Assembly (NCBI RefSeq): GCF_019145375.1
Contig: NZ_JAHSTX010000001.1
Coordinates: 1,029,001-1,093,000 of the forward strand
Length of the DNA: 64,000 bases
Direction of reading: 5' to 3'
DNA from: Pseudomonas triticicola
GTDB taxonomy: Bacteria > Pseudomonadota > Gammaproteobacteria > Pseudomonadales > Pseudomonadaceae
The notes under the pieces are model-generated. The model saw only the letters and a list, made by a program, of their open reading frames with translations, was not told where the DNA came from and did not search any database. Positions 39,558 to 49,110 of this stretch are shown here, piece by piece. The translations under genes and the position numbers were made by a program. How positions within the stretch are numbered: position 1 is the stretch's first letter; every line of letters begins with the position of its first letter.

Positions 39558-40325
39558 TCAGGACAGGAACCCGCCATCCACATTCAGCGCCACGCCGGTG
39601 GTGTAGCTCGACGCATCGCTGGCCAGGTACAACACTGCGCCAGCCATTTCGCTTGGGTCGGCTACGCGTTTGAGTGGGATCTGGGTCAGTGCCTGTTTCA
39701 GAATCGCATCGTTCTTGACCAGCGCCGAGGCGAATTTGGTGTCGGTCAGGCCGGGGAGCAGGGCGTTGCAGCGGATGCCGAATTGCGCGCATTCCTTGGC
39801 GAAGACTTTGGTCATGTTGATGACCGCCGCTTTGGTCACCGAATAGATGCCCTGGAAGATACCCGGGGAGATGCCGTTGATCGAGGCGACGTTGATGATG
39901 CTGCCGCCACCGTTTTCGCGCATCAGCTTGCCGGCTTCGACCGACATGAAGAAGTAGCCGCGAATGTTCACATCGACGGTCTTCTGGAACGCACCGAGAT
40001 CAGTGTCGAGCACGTTGCAGAATTGCGGGTTGGTCGCGGCGTTGTTGACGAGGATGTCGAGGCGGCCGAATTGTTCCTTGATCCCGGCGAAGACCTGGCT
40101 GATCTGCTCCATCTCACCGATGTGGCAGGCCACGGCTGTTGCCTTGCCGCCGGCGGCGGTGATGGCGTCGGCGACGTGTTGGCAGCCTTCGAGCTTGCGG
40201 CTCGAGACGATCACATGGGCGCCTTGCTGGGCCAGCAGTTTGGCGATGGCTTCACCGATGCCACGGCTGGCACCGGAGACGAAAGCGATTTTGCCGTCGA
40301 GGTCGAACAACTGAGTCTTGGACAT
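39558..40325 (-). CDS. Short-chain dehydrogenase/reductase
   Basis: 255 residues, classical SDR. NAD(P) motif ASRGIGEAIAKLLAQQGAHV near residue 18, NNAAT, catalytic Ser in NVASINGISPG, and YSVTK (Tyr/Lys). Substrate unknown. It is the second gene of an operon with the phosphotransferase-like gene upstream (37-bp spacer). This gene pair recurs in fatty-acid or acyl-CoA contexts, which suggests a hydroxyacyl substrate, but nothing here proves it. Confidence 0.9.
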   Translation of the reverse strand: MSKTQLFDLDGKIAFVSGASRGIGEAIAKLLAQQGAHVIVSSRKLEGCQHVADAITAAGGKATAVACHIGEMEQISQVFAGIKEQFGRLDILVNNAATNPQFCNVLDTDLGAFQKTVDVNIRGYFFMSVEAGKLMRENGGGSIINVASINGISPGIFQGIYSVTKAAVINMTKVFAKECAQFGIRCNALLPGLTDTKFASALVKNDAILKQALTQIPLKRVADPSEMAGAVLYLASDASSYTTGVALNVDGGFLS

Positions 40326-40362
40326 GGGTTTCCCTTGTTGGAAGTCTTGTTATTGGCCCGGA

Positions 40363-41430
40363 TCAGAGGCTGGATTTCTGGATGACCTGCAGGCTCATCT
40401 GCTCCAGCAGTTTGTTCATGTGAATGAACTGCGCGAAGCGTTTGTCCTGCGTCTGGCCATGGTAGAAGCGGTAGTAGATCTGCTGCACGATGCCGGCCAG
40501 GCGGAACAGGCCGTAGGTGTAGTAGAAGTCGAAATTGTCGATGCGGATGCCCGAGCGCTCGGCGTAGTAGTCGACGAATTCGCGGCGGGTCAGCATGCCC
40601 GGTGCGTGGCTTGGCTGGCGGCGCATCAGTTGCACCGGTGCCGGGTCGCCGGCTTCGATCCAATAGGCGAGGGTGTTGCCCAGGTCCATCAGCGGGTCGC
40701 CGAGGGTGGTCAGTTCCCAGTCGAGCACGCCGATGATCTGCATCGGATTGGCCGGGTCGAGGATGACGTTGTCGAAGCGATAGTCGTTGTGGACGATGCT
40801 CGAGGTCGGGTGGTCGGCCGGCATCTTGTCATTGAGCCAGGCTTTGACTGCTTCCCAGTGCGGCGCGTCCGGGGTCAGGGCTTTTTCGTAGCGCTCGCTC
40901 CAGCCCTTGATCTGCCGCGCGACGTAGCCTTCAGGCTTGCCCAGATCGCCGAGGCCGCAGGCGTTGTAATCGACCCGATGCAGTTCGACGAAACGGTCGA
41001 TGAAGCTTTTGCACAGCGCTTCGGTTTTCGCCGAATCGAGGCCCAGCTCCGGCGGCAGTTCCGCGCGCAGGATGATGCCTTTGACCCGTTCCATCACATA
41101 GAACTCGGCGCCGATAACGGCTTCGTCGGTGCAATGCACGTAGGCCTTCGGGCAATACGGAAAGCCGTCGCGCAGTTGGTTGAGAATGCGGAATTCACGG
41201 CCCATGTCGTGGGCGGATTTGGCCTTGTGGCCGAACGGCGGGCGGCGCAGAACGAATTCCTGCTCCGGGTATTCCAGCAGGTAGGTCAGGTTCGACGCGC
41301 CGCCGGGAAACTGGCTGATCTGCGGCGTGCCGGTCAGGCCGGGAATGTGCGCCTTGAGGTACGGATCGATCAGGCTGGCATCGAGTTCTTCGCCCGCGCG
41401 GATCCGGGTGGACTGGTCAGTAAGCGCCAT
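40363..41430 (-). CDS. Phosphotransferase-family protein (ACAD10/APH-like kinase)
   Basis: 355 residues with an aminoglycoside-phosphotransferase/choline-kinase fold. ATP-site strand EQEFVLRRPPFGHKA, the catalytic Brenner motif VHNDYRFDNVILDP, and the metal-binding IGVLDWELTTLGDPLMDLG. This group includes ACAD10/11-like 4-hydroxyacyl-CoA kinases used in catabolism of gamma-hydroxy acids, so a metabolic role is likelier than drug resistance. First gene of the operon with the SDR at 39558. Confidence 0.88.
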   Translation of the reverse strand: MALTDQSTRIRAGEELDASLIDPYLKAHIPGLTGTPQISQFPGGASNLTYLLEYPEQEFVLRRPPFGHKAKSAHDMGREFRILNQLRDGFPYCPKAYVHCTDEAVIGAEFYVMERVKGIILRAELPPELGLDSAKTEALCKSFIDRFVELHRVDYNACGLGDLGKPEGYVARQIKGWSERYEKALTPDAPHWEAVKAWLNDKMPADHPTSSIVHNDYRFDNVILDPANPMQIIGVLDWELTTLGDPLMDLGNTLAYWIEAGDPAPVQLMRRQPSHAPGMLTRREFVDYYAERSGIRIDNFDFYYTYGLFRLAGIVQQIYYRFYHGQTQDKRFAQFIHMNKLLEQMSLQVIQKSSL

Positions 41431-41593
41431 GCTTATCCCTTCTGCTTATTTTGGAGGCCAGACATCATTGGCTAATCTAATGGCGCGCTCGGGTGCTCAC
41501 AAGCGCGGGTCGGTCTTATAGGTTAGCGTGTTGCTGGATAATCAACTTTGAGAATGGGGCGAGCAGCGGCGCAGACCGAGGATCCTGCGCGCC

Positions 41594-42562
41594 TTAATGC
41601 ACGCGCTGGTTACTCTGTTTTGGCGGCAGGGCGACAGGCGTCAGCACCGGTTGCCCGGAGAAAAACGCCATCAGGTTCTTCCCCACCAGTTCAACGGTGC
41701 CTTGGGTGGCTTCGGGGGAGAGCCCGGCGACGTGGGGAGTCAGCACAACGTTGCTGAGGTGTTTCAGGGCATCAGGCACTTCCGGTTCGTGATCGAACAC
41801 GTCCAGCGCTGCGCCGGCGATACGACGTTGTTCGAGTGCAGTGATCAGGTCTGCCGTTGCGATAACGCTGGCGCGGGCGATGTTGACGATAAATCCCTTG
41901 GGGCCGAGGGCATCGAGCACGGCTCGCGTCACCAGATGTTGAGTAGCAATGCCACCGGGCGTGGCAACGACCAGAAAGTCCGAGGCTCGCGCCAGATCGG
42001 TCGGTGTCGAGCAGAACGCATAAGCGACGTCGCTGCGCACCTGGCGGTTGTGGTAGCTGATCTGCATGTCGAAACCCAGCTCCGCACGCTTGGCAATCGC
42101 CATGCCCACGGCGCCAAGCCCGAGGATGCCCAGACGCTTGCCGGCCAGCGACGGGCGCATGATTTTCGGCCATTCACCGCGGCGCACGGCGGCATCGCAG
42201 CGCGGGATGTCGCGGACCAATGCCAGCAGCAATGCCATCGCATGATCGGCCACTGACGAGGCGTTGACTCCGGCGCCATTGGTGACGGTGATGCCACGGT
42301 CACTGGCTGCTTGCAGATCGACCTGTTCATAACCTGCACCGATCACTGTGATGATTTTCAGGGCGGGCAGGGCGCTGATCTCTTGCGCAGTCAGGCCCAG
42401 TGGGCCGCGAGTGAGCACGGCGTCGATGCGACTGCCATGGGTGGCGATGGCTTGCGCGCGTTCGGCTGGCGTTGGTGCAAGGATCAGGTGGAATCCCTGA
42501 TGCTCAAGAATCGGCAGATAGTCATTGATCGTTTCAACCAGTACCAGAACGGTTGCGGGCAT
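41594..42562 (-). CDS. D-2-hydroxyacid dehydrogenase
   Basis: 322 residues, NAD(P)-dependent. Nucleotide-binding motif LGILGLGAVGMAIAKRA near residue 150; catalytic Arg in NIARASVI, Glu in FDHEPEVPDAL and His in VVLTPHVAG. Substrates of close relatives are glyoxylate and hydroxypyruvate, but the family is broad. Starts MPATVLVLVET. It is separated by about 150 bp from the tautomerase gene and probably independent. Confidence 0.9.
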   Translation of the reverse strand: MPATVLVLVETINDYLPILEHQGFHLILAPTPAERAQAIATHGSRIDAVLTRGPLGLTAQEISALPALKIITVIGAGYEQVDLQAASDRGITVTNGAGVNASSVADHAMALLLALVRDIPRCDAAVRRGEWPKIMRPSLAGKRLGILGLGAVGMAIAKRAELGFDMQISYHNRQVRSDVAYAFCSTPTDLARASDFLVVATPGGIATQHLVTRAVLDALGPKGFIVNIARASVIATADLITALEQRRIAGAALDVFDHEPEVPDALKHLSNVVLTPHVAGLSPEATQGTVELVGKNLMAFFSGQPVLTPVALPPKQSNQRVH

Positions 42563-42718
42563 TGCGCGGCTCCTGTGATTGGCGGCGGGTGGGTCGCGAA
42601 AGTCGACTCAGAGTGCTGAATCCGCAGCGGCTTGGCAATCGTTGCATTCACGCAGTGGTGCTTTGATTCTGGACGGGTTCGTGGAACAAGCAAGTACGCA
42701 GGCATGGCGCACGACCCA

Positions 42719-43102
42719 TCAGCTGACGTATTGCGCAACACCATTGCCGAACGACCAGTTCTCTTTCTTTACCTCCAGCAGATTGATGAACACATCCTCC
42801 AGGCGAATACCCAGTTGCGCATGCAGGCTCTCGGCAATGGTTTTGAACAGCAATTGTTTCTTTTCCACGCTGCGCCCTTCGCTGATGGTGATCTGGATGA
42901 ACACCACGCCGTCGCTGCGCTGGATGCCGAGGTATTGCGGGTCATAAACGAAATGCTGGGCGTCATGCTCGTTGAGGATCTGGAAATTGTCGTGTTCGGG
43001 GACATCGATACAGCTGCGCAGGGCGGCGTAGATCTGTTCGCCGATGCGCCTGGCGAAAGTGGGATCGGGATTTTGCTGGATGTCGACGCGGACCAGTGGC
43101 AT
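42719..43102 (-). CDS. Tautomerase-family protein
   Basis: 127 residues. The N-terminal Met-Pro (MPLVRVDIQQN) supplies the catalytic proline of the 4-oxalocrotonate tautomerase superfamily after Met removal. The longer beta-alpha-beta pattern (VFIQITISEGRSVEKKQLLF ... DVFINLLEVKKENWSFGNG) suits the two-unit malonate-semialdehyde-decarboxylase-like class. Start preceded by GGAGCC on the minus strand. Substrate unknown. Confidence 0.88.
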   Translation of the reverse strand: MPLVRVDIQQNPDPTFARRIGEQIYAALRSCIDVPEHDNFQILNEHDAQHFVYDPQYLGIQRSDGVVFIQITISEGRSVEKKQLLFKTIAESLHAQLGIRLEDVFINLLEVKKENWSFGNGVAQYVS

Positions 43103-43350
43103 GGGAGGCTCCTCGGGTTATGGCTTCTCTCACGCTAGATCAAGGGCAGGGTTCTGGCAGGTAATTGGTCTGGAATATCGCAAATTCCGTGTATGAGGCG
43201 GCTTACGTGACTCGCGGATTTTGCCTACGGGAATGGCAGATGCGTCTGCTGGTCAGCGTGAATGGAACAGTTTGATGATAAGGGCATGGCGATAGCCGTC
43301 GATGTGCATGCAAATGCTGGCACCGATCCGCCAGCAGCCAAGGAGGGCAA

Positions 43351-43545
43351 ATGTTTCATAACGATCGCGAAAATCTGGAGCTCGACAGGCTGGAAAACGA
43401 ATCAAGGAAACTCGTGGCTGAATGGAAAAAGCTTCAGGCTGAAGAGAAAAAGTTATCAAGGGAGACGAAGCTCTATCCAATTGCAGTGTTTGGTGGAGTC
43501 TTGACTGCAATCACCGCAGTGGCAGGGTTTTTCTTCAAGTTGTGA
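43351..43545 (+). CDS. Small coiled-coil protein with C-terminal membrane helix
   Basis: 64 residues. Residues 1-42 are strongly charged and helical (DRENLELDRLENESRKLVAE, then EWKKLQAEEKKLS) and would form a coiled coil. Residues 43-62 (AVFGGVLTAITAVAGFFFKL) are one membrane helix. GGAGGGC before ATG is a good ribosome site. Sequence is AT-richer than its neighbours. The gene after it has the same layout, suggesting a functional pair. No function known. Confidence 0.7.
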   Translation: MFHNDRENLELDRLENESRKLVAEWKKLQAEEKKLSRETKLYPIAVFGGVLTAITAVAGFFFKL

Positions 43546-43594
43546 GTCTTCATGCTTCACGACCGTCAGGCGCATTATTCAAAGGTTAATCAGT

Positions 43595-43765
43595 ATGAGC
43601 ACATATGACCGTAAGGCACGACTGGAGCAAATTGAGCGAGAGTTCGCAGAATATGACGAAGCGGTGCGTAATAGAGACAAGCGCGAAAACGGCAAGCTCT
43701 GGTTGCTTTTCGGCTTCGGGCTGTACTGCGTTTTATTGGGTTTCATGCTCGGTATATCGCTCTAG
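43595..43765 (+). CDS. Small membrane protein paired with the one at 43351
   Basis: 56 residues: a charged helical N-terminus (MSTYDRKARLEQIEREFAEY, EAVRNRDKRENGK) then one hydrophobic helix (LWLLFGFGLYCVLLGFMLGI). Same architecture as the preceding gene, 49 bases away, but with different sequence. The ribosome site is weak (AAAGGTTAATCAGT). AT-rich codon choice hints at foreign origin. Function unknown. Confidence 0.6.
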   Translation: MSTYDRKARLEQIEREFAEYDEAVRNRDKRENGKLWLLFGFGLYCVLLGFMLGISL

Positions 43766-44019
43766 GCGCATTCGATGACGCATGGGTGGGTGCAAAACGT
43801 ATCCGTTTGCGGCATCTGACGTATCCATAAACGACCTTGTTTTTTCCATAAACGACCATCCTTGGATCTGCTCCGCACAACCATTCCTCAGCTAAGTCTT
43901 TGCTTGCATTGATTTATCACGGAGAATCGCGCCCCTGTTTCGGCCGGAGCATGTCTGTCGGTTTTTTCCGACGCGTCCTGACCGAGTGGCAAGTGACCGG
44001 AAAGCGGAGATCCGACCGG

Positions 44020-45300
44020 ATGAATGATCAGGCCAATAGCCTCGAAAAGCGTTTCGACGCAGCAGCACCCGCTGAACTTTCGAGCTGGAATCGCCAGGAC
44101 ACCACCTGGATGCTGGGACTGTTTGGGACGGCCATTGGCGCCGGCACCCTGTTTTTGCCGATCAACGCAGGATTGGGTGGCTTCTGGCCGCTGGTAATCC
44201 TCGCGCTGCTGGCCTTCCCGATGACGTTTTACGCGCACCGTGGCCTGACCCGTTTTGTGCTGTCCGGTCGCGAAGGCGCCGATATCACCGAAGTGGTCGA
44301 GCAGCATTTCGGTATCAAGGCCGGTGCCTTGATCACGCTGCTGTACTTCTTTGCCATCTTCCCGATCCTGCTGATCTACAGCGTCGGCCTGACCAACACG
44401 GTCGCCAGTTTCCTCGAACACCAACTGCACATCACGCCGCCGCCGCGCGCGTTGCTGTCGTTCGTGCTGATTCTCGGCCTGCTGGCCGTGGTGCGTTGCG
44501 GTGAGCAAGCGATCGTCAAGGCCATGAGCCTGATGGTCTATCCATTCATCGTCGCGCTGCTGTTCCTTGCCGTGTACCTGATTCCGCACTGGAACGGCGG
44601 CATCCTCGCCACCGCCTCGCAAGTGCCGGCGCCGTCAGCGCTGCTGCATACGCTGTGGCTGGCGATAACGGTGATGGTGTTCTCGTTCAACCATTCGCCG
44701 ATCATCTCGGCGTTCGCGATGGACCAGAAGCGTCGTTACGGTGTGCACGCTGACGAGCGCAGCTCACAGATCCTCGCGCGCGCTCATGCATTGATGGTCA
44801 TTTTGGTGCTGTTCTTCGTATTCAGTTGCGTGCTGACCCTGTCGCCAGAGCAACTGGCTGAGGCGAAAGAGCAGAATCTGTCGATCCTGTCGTACCTGGC
44901 CAACCACTTCAGCAACCCGACCATCGCCTTCGCGGCGCCGTTGATTGCGTTTGTGGCGATCTCCAAGTCGTTCCTCGGTCATTACATCGGGGCCAGCGAA
45001 GGCCTCAAGGGTTTGATCGTCAAGAGCGGCAAACGTCCGGGCGCCAAGGCGCTGGATCGCATCGTGGCGGCGTTCATGCTGGTGATCTGCTGGATCGTCG
45101 CAACGCTTGATCCGAGCATCCTGGGCATGATCGAAACCGTCGGTGGGCCGGTGATTGCGGCAATCCTGTTCCTGATGCCGATGTACGCGATTCGCAAGGT
45201 GCCAGCGATGGCGCGCTATCGCGGTCAAGCGTCGAATGTGTTTGTTACGGCAGTCGGGCTGGTGGCGATTTCGGCGCTGGTTTACAAGCTGGCTGTCTGA
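44020..45300 (+). CDS. Aromatic/hydroxy amino acid permease family (SdaC-like) transporter
   Basis: 426 residues with 11 membrane helices. HAAAP-family marks: [20 protein letters not shown] in helix 1, [18 protein letters not shown], and [14 protein letters not shown]. Closest in pattern to serine/threonine importers of the SdaC/DlsT type. The ATG at 44020 is preferred; upstream frame to 43900 would add a charged extension. No serine dehydratase neighbour is present, so the substrate is tentative. Confidence 0.88.
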   Translation: MNDQANSLEKRFDAAAPAELSSWNRQDTTWMLGLFGTAIGAGTLFLPINAGLGGFWPLVILALLAFPMTFYAHRGLTRFVLSGREGADITEVVEQHFGIKAGALITLLYFFAIFPILLIYSVGLTNTVASFLEHQLHITPPPRALLSFVLILGLLAVVRCGEQAIVKAMSLMVYPFIVALLFLAVYLIPHWNGGILATASQVPAPSALLHTLWLAITVMVFSFNHSPIISAFAMDQKRRYGVHADERSSQILARAHALMVILVLFFVFSCVLTLSPEQLAEAKEQNLSILSYLANHFSNPTIAFAAPLIAFVAISKSFLGHYIGASEGLKGLIVKSGKRPGAKALDRIVAAFMLVICWIVATLDPSILGMIETVGGPVIAAILFLMPMYAIRKVPAMARYRGQASNVFVTAVGLVAISALVYKLAV

Positions 45301-45316
45301 CCTGTCACTGATGACT

Positions 45317-45423
45317 GATCGTTCCCACGCTCTGCGTGGGAATGCCTCTTGTGACGCTCTGCGTCACGCTTGGGGACGCAGAGCGTCCTGGGCTGCATTA
45401 CCACGCGGAGCGTGGGAACGATC
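45317..45423. repeat. GTTCCCACGC-family palindromic repeat
   Basis: GATCGTTCCCACGCTCTGCG opens a 107-bp element that closes with its complement CGCGGAGCGTGGGAACGATC. Between them, GTGACGCTCTGCGTCACGCT and GGGGACGCAGAGCGTCC form inner hairpins. Same family as 34981 and 56199. Confidence 0.88.
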
Positions 45424-45466
45424 AAAAAAAACGCCGCTCATCTCACGATGGGCGGCGTTTTTTATT
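45424..45466. terminator. Bidirectional terminator between the permease and acnB
   Basis: AAAAACGCCGC pairs with GCGGCGTTTTT, A-run on the left and T-run on the right, serving both convergent genes. Confidence 0.93.
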
Positions 45467-45477
45467 GCCTTGCAGCG

Positions 45478-48087
45478 TTAGGCTTGAACGACCGGGATCT
45501 TGGCGTTCGCAGCAGCTTCACGGAACTCGGCGATCTGGTCGAAGGACAGGTAGCGGTAGACATCGGCCGCCATGCTGTCGATCTTGCCAGCGTATTCCAT
45601 GTACTCCTCGACGGTCGGCAGGCGACCCAGGATCGAAGCAACGGACGCCAGCTCGGCCGAGGCCAGGTAGACGTTCGCGCCGTCGCCCAGACGGTTCGGG
45701 AAGTTACGGGTCGACGTCGAGACCACGGTGCTGTTCGGCTCAACGCGTGCCTGGTTACCCATGCACAGCGAGCAGCCTGGCATTTCCATGCGAGCGCCAG
45801 CCTTGCCGTAGATGCCGTAGTAGCCTTCTTCGGTCAGTTGGTGAGCGTCCATCTTGGTCGGCGGCGACAGCCACAGACGGGTTGGCAGCTGACCCTTGAC
45901 CTGATCCAGCAGTTTACCGGCAGCGCGGAAGTGACCGATGTTGGTCATGCACGAACCGATGAACACTTCGTCGATCTTCTCGCCAGCAACGCTGGACAGC
46001 AGACGGGCGTCGTCCGGATCGTTCGGCGCGCAGAGCACAGGCTCGTTGATCTCGGCCAGATCGATTTCGATGACTTCGGCGTATTCGGCGTCGGCATCGG
46101 CTTCCATCAGCTCAGGATTGGCGATCCAGGCTTCCATCGCTTGAGCGCGGCGTTCCAGGGTACGCGCATCGCCGTAGCCTTCGCCGATCATCCAGCGCAG
46201 CAGGGTGATGTTGGACTGCAGGTACTCGGTGATCGACTCTTTCGACAGCTTGATGGTGCAACCGGCAGCCGAACGTTCGGCCGAGGCGTCGGACAGTTCG
46301 AACGCCTGCTCCAAGGTCAGACCTTCCAGGCCTTCGATTTCCAGGATGCGGCCGGAGAAGGCGTTTTTCTTGCCTTTCTTCTCGACGGTCAGCAGACCGT
46401 TCTGGATAGCGAAGTACGGAATGGCATGAACCAGGTCACGCAGGGTGATGCCAGGTTTCATCTTGCCTTTGAAGCGCACCAGGATCGATTCCGGCATGTC
46501 CAGTGGCATTACACCAGTGGCTGCAGCGAACGCGACCAGACCGGAACCGGCCGGGAACGAGATGCCCATCGGGAAACGGGTGTGCGAGTCACCACCGGTA
46601 CCGACGGTGTCCGGCAGCAGCATGCGGTTCAGCCACGAGTGGATGATGCCGTCGCCCGGACGCAGGGAAACGCCGCCGCGGGTCATGATGAAGTCAGGCA
46701 GGGTGTGGTGGGTGGTCACGTCGATCGGCTTTGGATAGGCCGCGGTGTGGCAGAACGACTGCATCACCAGATCAGCGGAGAAGCCCAGGCACGCCAGGTC
46801 TTTCAGTTCGTCACGGGTCATCGGACCTGTGGTGTCCTGAGAACCTACGGTGGTCATCTTTGGTTCGCAGTAGGTGCCAGGACGCACGCCCTGGCCTTCT
46901 GCCAGACCGCAAGCCTTGCCGACCATTTTCTGCGCCAGGGTGAAGCCTTTGGTGCTTTCAGCCGGAGCTTCCGGCTTCTTGAACAGGTCGAACGGCGGCA
47001 GACCCAATTCGGCGCGAGCCTTCTCGGTCAGGCCACGGCCGATGATCAGCGGGATACGACCGCCGGCACGGACTTCGTCCAGCAGCACCGGGGTTTTCAT
47101 TTCGAAAGTGGTGATGACTTCGTCGGTACCGTGCTTGCAGACTTTGCCAGCGTGCGGGTACAGGTCGATCACGTCGCCCATGTTCATGTTCGACACGTCG
47201 AACTCGATCGGCAGGGCGCCGGCATCTTCCATGGTGTTGTAGAAGATCGGAGCGATCTTGCTGCCGAAGCAGAAACCGCCAGCGCGCTTGTTCGGCACGT
47301 ACGGGATGTCGTCGCCGAAGAACCACAGCACCGAGTTGGTCGCCGATTTACGCGACGAACCGGTACCGACCACGTCACCGACGTAGGCGATCGGGAAGCC
47401 CTGGCCGCGCATTTCTTCGATCTGCTTCATCGGGCCGGTCTTGCCTTGCTCGTCCGGAACGATGCCGTCACGGGCCATTTTCAGCATGGCCAGGGCGTGC
47501 AGCGGGATGTCGGGACGCGACCAGGCGTCTGGCGCAGGGGAGAGGTCGTCGGTGTTGGTTTCGCCGGTGACCTTGAATACGCGCAGGCTGATCTTGTCGG
47601 CCAGGACCGGGCGCTTCTTGAACCACTCGCCGTCAGCCCAGGATTGCAGCACGGCCTTGGCGTGAACGTTGCCGTTCTTGGCTTTTTCAGCGACGTCGTG
47701 GAAGGCATCGAACATCAGCAGGGTGTGCTTGAGTTCTTCGGCGGCGACTGGCGCCAGCTCGGCGTCGTCCAGCAGTTCAACGAGGGTGACGATGTTGTAG
47801 CCGCCCTGCATGGTGCCGAGCAGTTCTACAGCGCGTTTCTTGTCCAGCAGAGGGGAGGTGGCTTCGCCCTTGGCCAGGGCAGACAGGAAACCGGCCTTGA
47901 CATAGGCGGCTTCGTCCACTCCAGGTGGTACGCGATTGGTGATCAGGTCAACGAGGAAAGCTTCTTCGCCAGCCGGAGGGTTCTTCAGCAGCTCGATCAG
48001 GCCTGCTGTTTGTTCGGCGTTAAGCGGCTGGGGAACGATACCCAGGGCTGCACGCTCTTCGATATGTTTGCGGTAGGCTTCAAGCAC
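45478..48087 (-). CDS. acnB: Aconitate hydratase B
   Basis: TCA-cycle 4Fe-4S enzyme interconverting citrate and isocitrate. 869 residues with GTG start at 48087, which gives the usual AcnB N-terminus ([20 protein letters not shown]) and length; GAGGG is eight bases upstream. The order HEAT-like domain, swivelling domain, then catalytic domains is typical of AcnB. Cluster cysteines are in [17 protein letters not shown] and [16 protein letters not shown]. The ATG at 48102 and upstream frame are less likely. A long inverted-repeat element lies 120 bp upstream. Confidence 0.97.
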   Translation of the reverse strand: MLEAYRKHIEERAALGIVPQPLNAEQTAGLIELLKNPPAGEEAFLVDLITNRVPPGVDEAAYVKAGFLSALAKGEATSPLLDKKRAVELLGTMQGGYNIVTLVELLDDAELAPVAAEELKHTLLMFDAFHDVAEKAKNGNVHAKAVLQSWADGEWFKKRPVLADKISLRVFKVTGETNTDDLSPAPDAWSRPDIPLHALAMLKMARDGIVPDEQGKTGPMKQIEEMRGQGFPIAYVGDVVGTGSSRKSATNSVLWFFGDDIPYVPNKRAGGFCFGSKIAPIFYNTMEDAGALPIEFDVSNMNMGDVIDLYPHAGKVCKHGTDEVITTFEMKTPVLLDEVRAGGRIPLIIGRGLTEKARAELGLPPFDLFKKPEAPAESTKGFTLAQKMVGKACGLAEGQGVRPGTYCEPKMTTVGSQDTTGPMTRDELKDLACLGFSADLVMQSFCHTAAYPKPIDVTTHHTLPDFIMTRGGVSLRPGDGIIHSWLNRMLLPDTVGTGGDSHTRFPMGISFPAGSGLVAFAAATGVMPLDMPESILVRFKGKMKPGITLRDLVHAIPYFAIQNGLLTVEKKGKKNAFSGRILEIEGLEGLTLEQAFELSDASAERSAAGCTIKLSKESITEYLQSNITLLRWMIGEGYGDARTLERRAQAMEAWIANPELMEADADAEYAEVIEIDLAEINEPVLCAPNDPDDARLLSSVAGEKIDEVFIGSCMTNIGHFRAAGKLLDQVKGQLPTRLWLSPPTKMDAHQLTEEGYYGIYGKAGARMEMPGCSLCMGNQARVEPNSTVVSTSTRNFPNRLGDGANVYLASAELASVASILGRLPTVEEYMEYAGKIDSMAADVYRYLSFDQIAEFREAAANAKIPVVQA

Positions 48088-48554
48088 AGTTATTACCCTC
48101 ATCAGTGGTCCCAAATGGGTGTCCGGGACGCTCATCCCGAAATTGCCGTACTCATGCGCCTCACGACGTTGTGGGTCGTTCGGCCAGAATTACCGGCAAT
48201 TCCTTACAGAAGCTGCTTTCAAAGTTTTACGCCTGCAGAACGGGGAGCTGATGAGGGTTGGCGTTGGGCTTTTCCCCGCTGGAAAAACCCTTCGCCAACA
48301 CCGCTCTGAAGGAACGACTGTGCTCGTGACGCTTTGAAAACAGCTTCTAACGGACATTGGCGCCTTAAAAGGCTGGCTGATTCTACGGCAAAAAAAATTT
48401 AAAGGTAAGTCGCGCTCTATTGGACTTTCGTGGCAATCAGCGCGGCCGGAGCAAACCTGCGACGCTGGCGAGACCTTGCTGTTTGAGGGGTGATCAATGC
48501 CCGACAAAGGGCTAACATGCCGGCCTGTTCCGCGTTTCAGTGTTCTGCCCATTT
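48088..48554. other. 467-bp intergenic region upstream of acnB and the DUF1289 gene
   Basis: No gene is supported on either strand. The region carries the divergent promoters of acnB (left) and the DUF1289 gene (right). Its main feature is a 141-bp inverted-repeat element at 48208-48348. An A-run (CGGCAAAAAAAATTTAAAGG near 48388) marks an AT-rich promoter-like patch. Confidence 0.5.
48208..48348. repeat. 141-bp long inverted-repeat element upstream of acnB
   Basis: The ends AGAAGCTGCTTTCAAAG and CTTTGAAAACAGCTTCT are 17-bp inverted repeats with one mismatch. Inside, GTTGGCGTTGGGCTTTTCC pairs with GGAAAAACCCTTCGCCAAC around CCGCT, giving a nested long hairpin. It could be a MITE-like insertion or a structured 5' leader of acnB, whose start is 121 bases away on the minus strand. 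I recognise no named RNA family. Confidence 0.55.
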
Positions 48555-49025
48555 ATGCCCAATCAGACCATCAAGACCCCCTGCGTCGGCCTCTGCTCCA
48601 CCGTTTACGGTGACCTGGTGTGCCGTGGCTGCAAGCGTTTCCACCACGAAGTGATCCATTGGAATGGGTACAACGAGGAGGAAAAGCGTGCGGTGTGGCT
48701 GCGTCTGGAGCAATTGCTGTCACAAGTGATGGCGAGCAAAGTCGAGATCTTCGATCCGGCGCGCCTGCGCGAGCAGCTCGAACAGCGCAAGATCCGCTTC
48801 GTACCGCATCAGTCGGAATATTGCTGGGCCTATCAGCTGATTGCCCGGGGCGCGCGGGTGATCATTAATCTTGAGGCGTACGGGATGGTATTGCTGCCGG
48901 AGTTCCGCGACTGGAACCTGCCGGAACTGCGTGATGCCATTGATCGGGAATTCTTCCTGCTGTCGGAAGCGCATTATCAGCGCTACATCGCCCCGGGCTT
49001 TCTGAAAGACGCCTTCGGCGCCTGA
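48555..49025 (+). CDS. DUF1289 domain protein
   Basis: 156 residues. The N-terminal DUF1289 module has four cysteines, TPCVGLCSTVYGDLVCRGCKRF, followed by WNGYNEEEKRAVW, likely to bind a metal or Fe-S cluster. A longer C-terminal region (about 60-156) is added, giving a larger protein than the minimal family. ATG 48555 fits the usual MPNQTIKTPC start. Cytoplasmic, function unknown. Confidence 0.88.
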   Translation: MPNQTIKTPCVGLCSTVYGDLVCRGCKRFHHEVIHWNGYNEEEKRAVWLRLEQLLSQVMASKVEIFDPARLREQLEQRKIRFVPHQSEYCWAYQLIARGARVIINLEAYGMVLLPEFRDWNLPELRDAIDREFFLLSEAHYQRYIAPGFLKDAFGA

Positions 49026-49031
49026 ACAGCA

Positions 49032-49106
49032 AAAGATCGCAGCCTTCGGCAGCTCCTACATGGGAATGCGTTCTACCTGTAGGAGCTGCCGAAGGCTGCG
49101 ATCTTT
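49032..49106. repeat. Perfect 29-bp inverted repeat (third REP family)
   Basis: AAAGATCGCAGCCTTCGGCA (continuing GCTCCTACA) is repeated exactly in inverted orientation after a 17-base spacer. The palindrome lies between the convergent DUF1289 and universal-stress-protein genes and ends in a T run, so it probably also terminates both. Confidence 0.9.
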
Positions 49107-49110
49107 GCTC

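Noticed and set aside
45370..48309. 979-codon plus-strand frame, the longest in the window
   Set aside because: Antisense shadow of acnB; starts inside a palindromic repeat.
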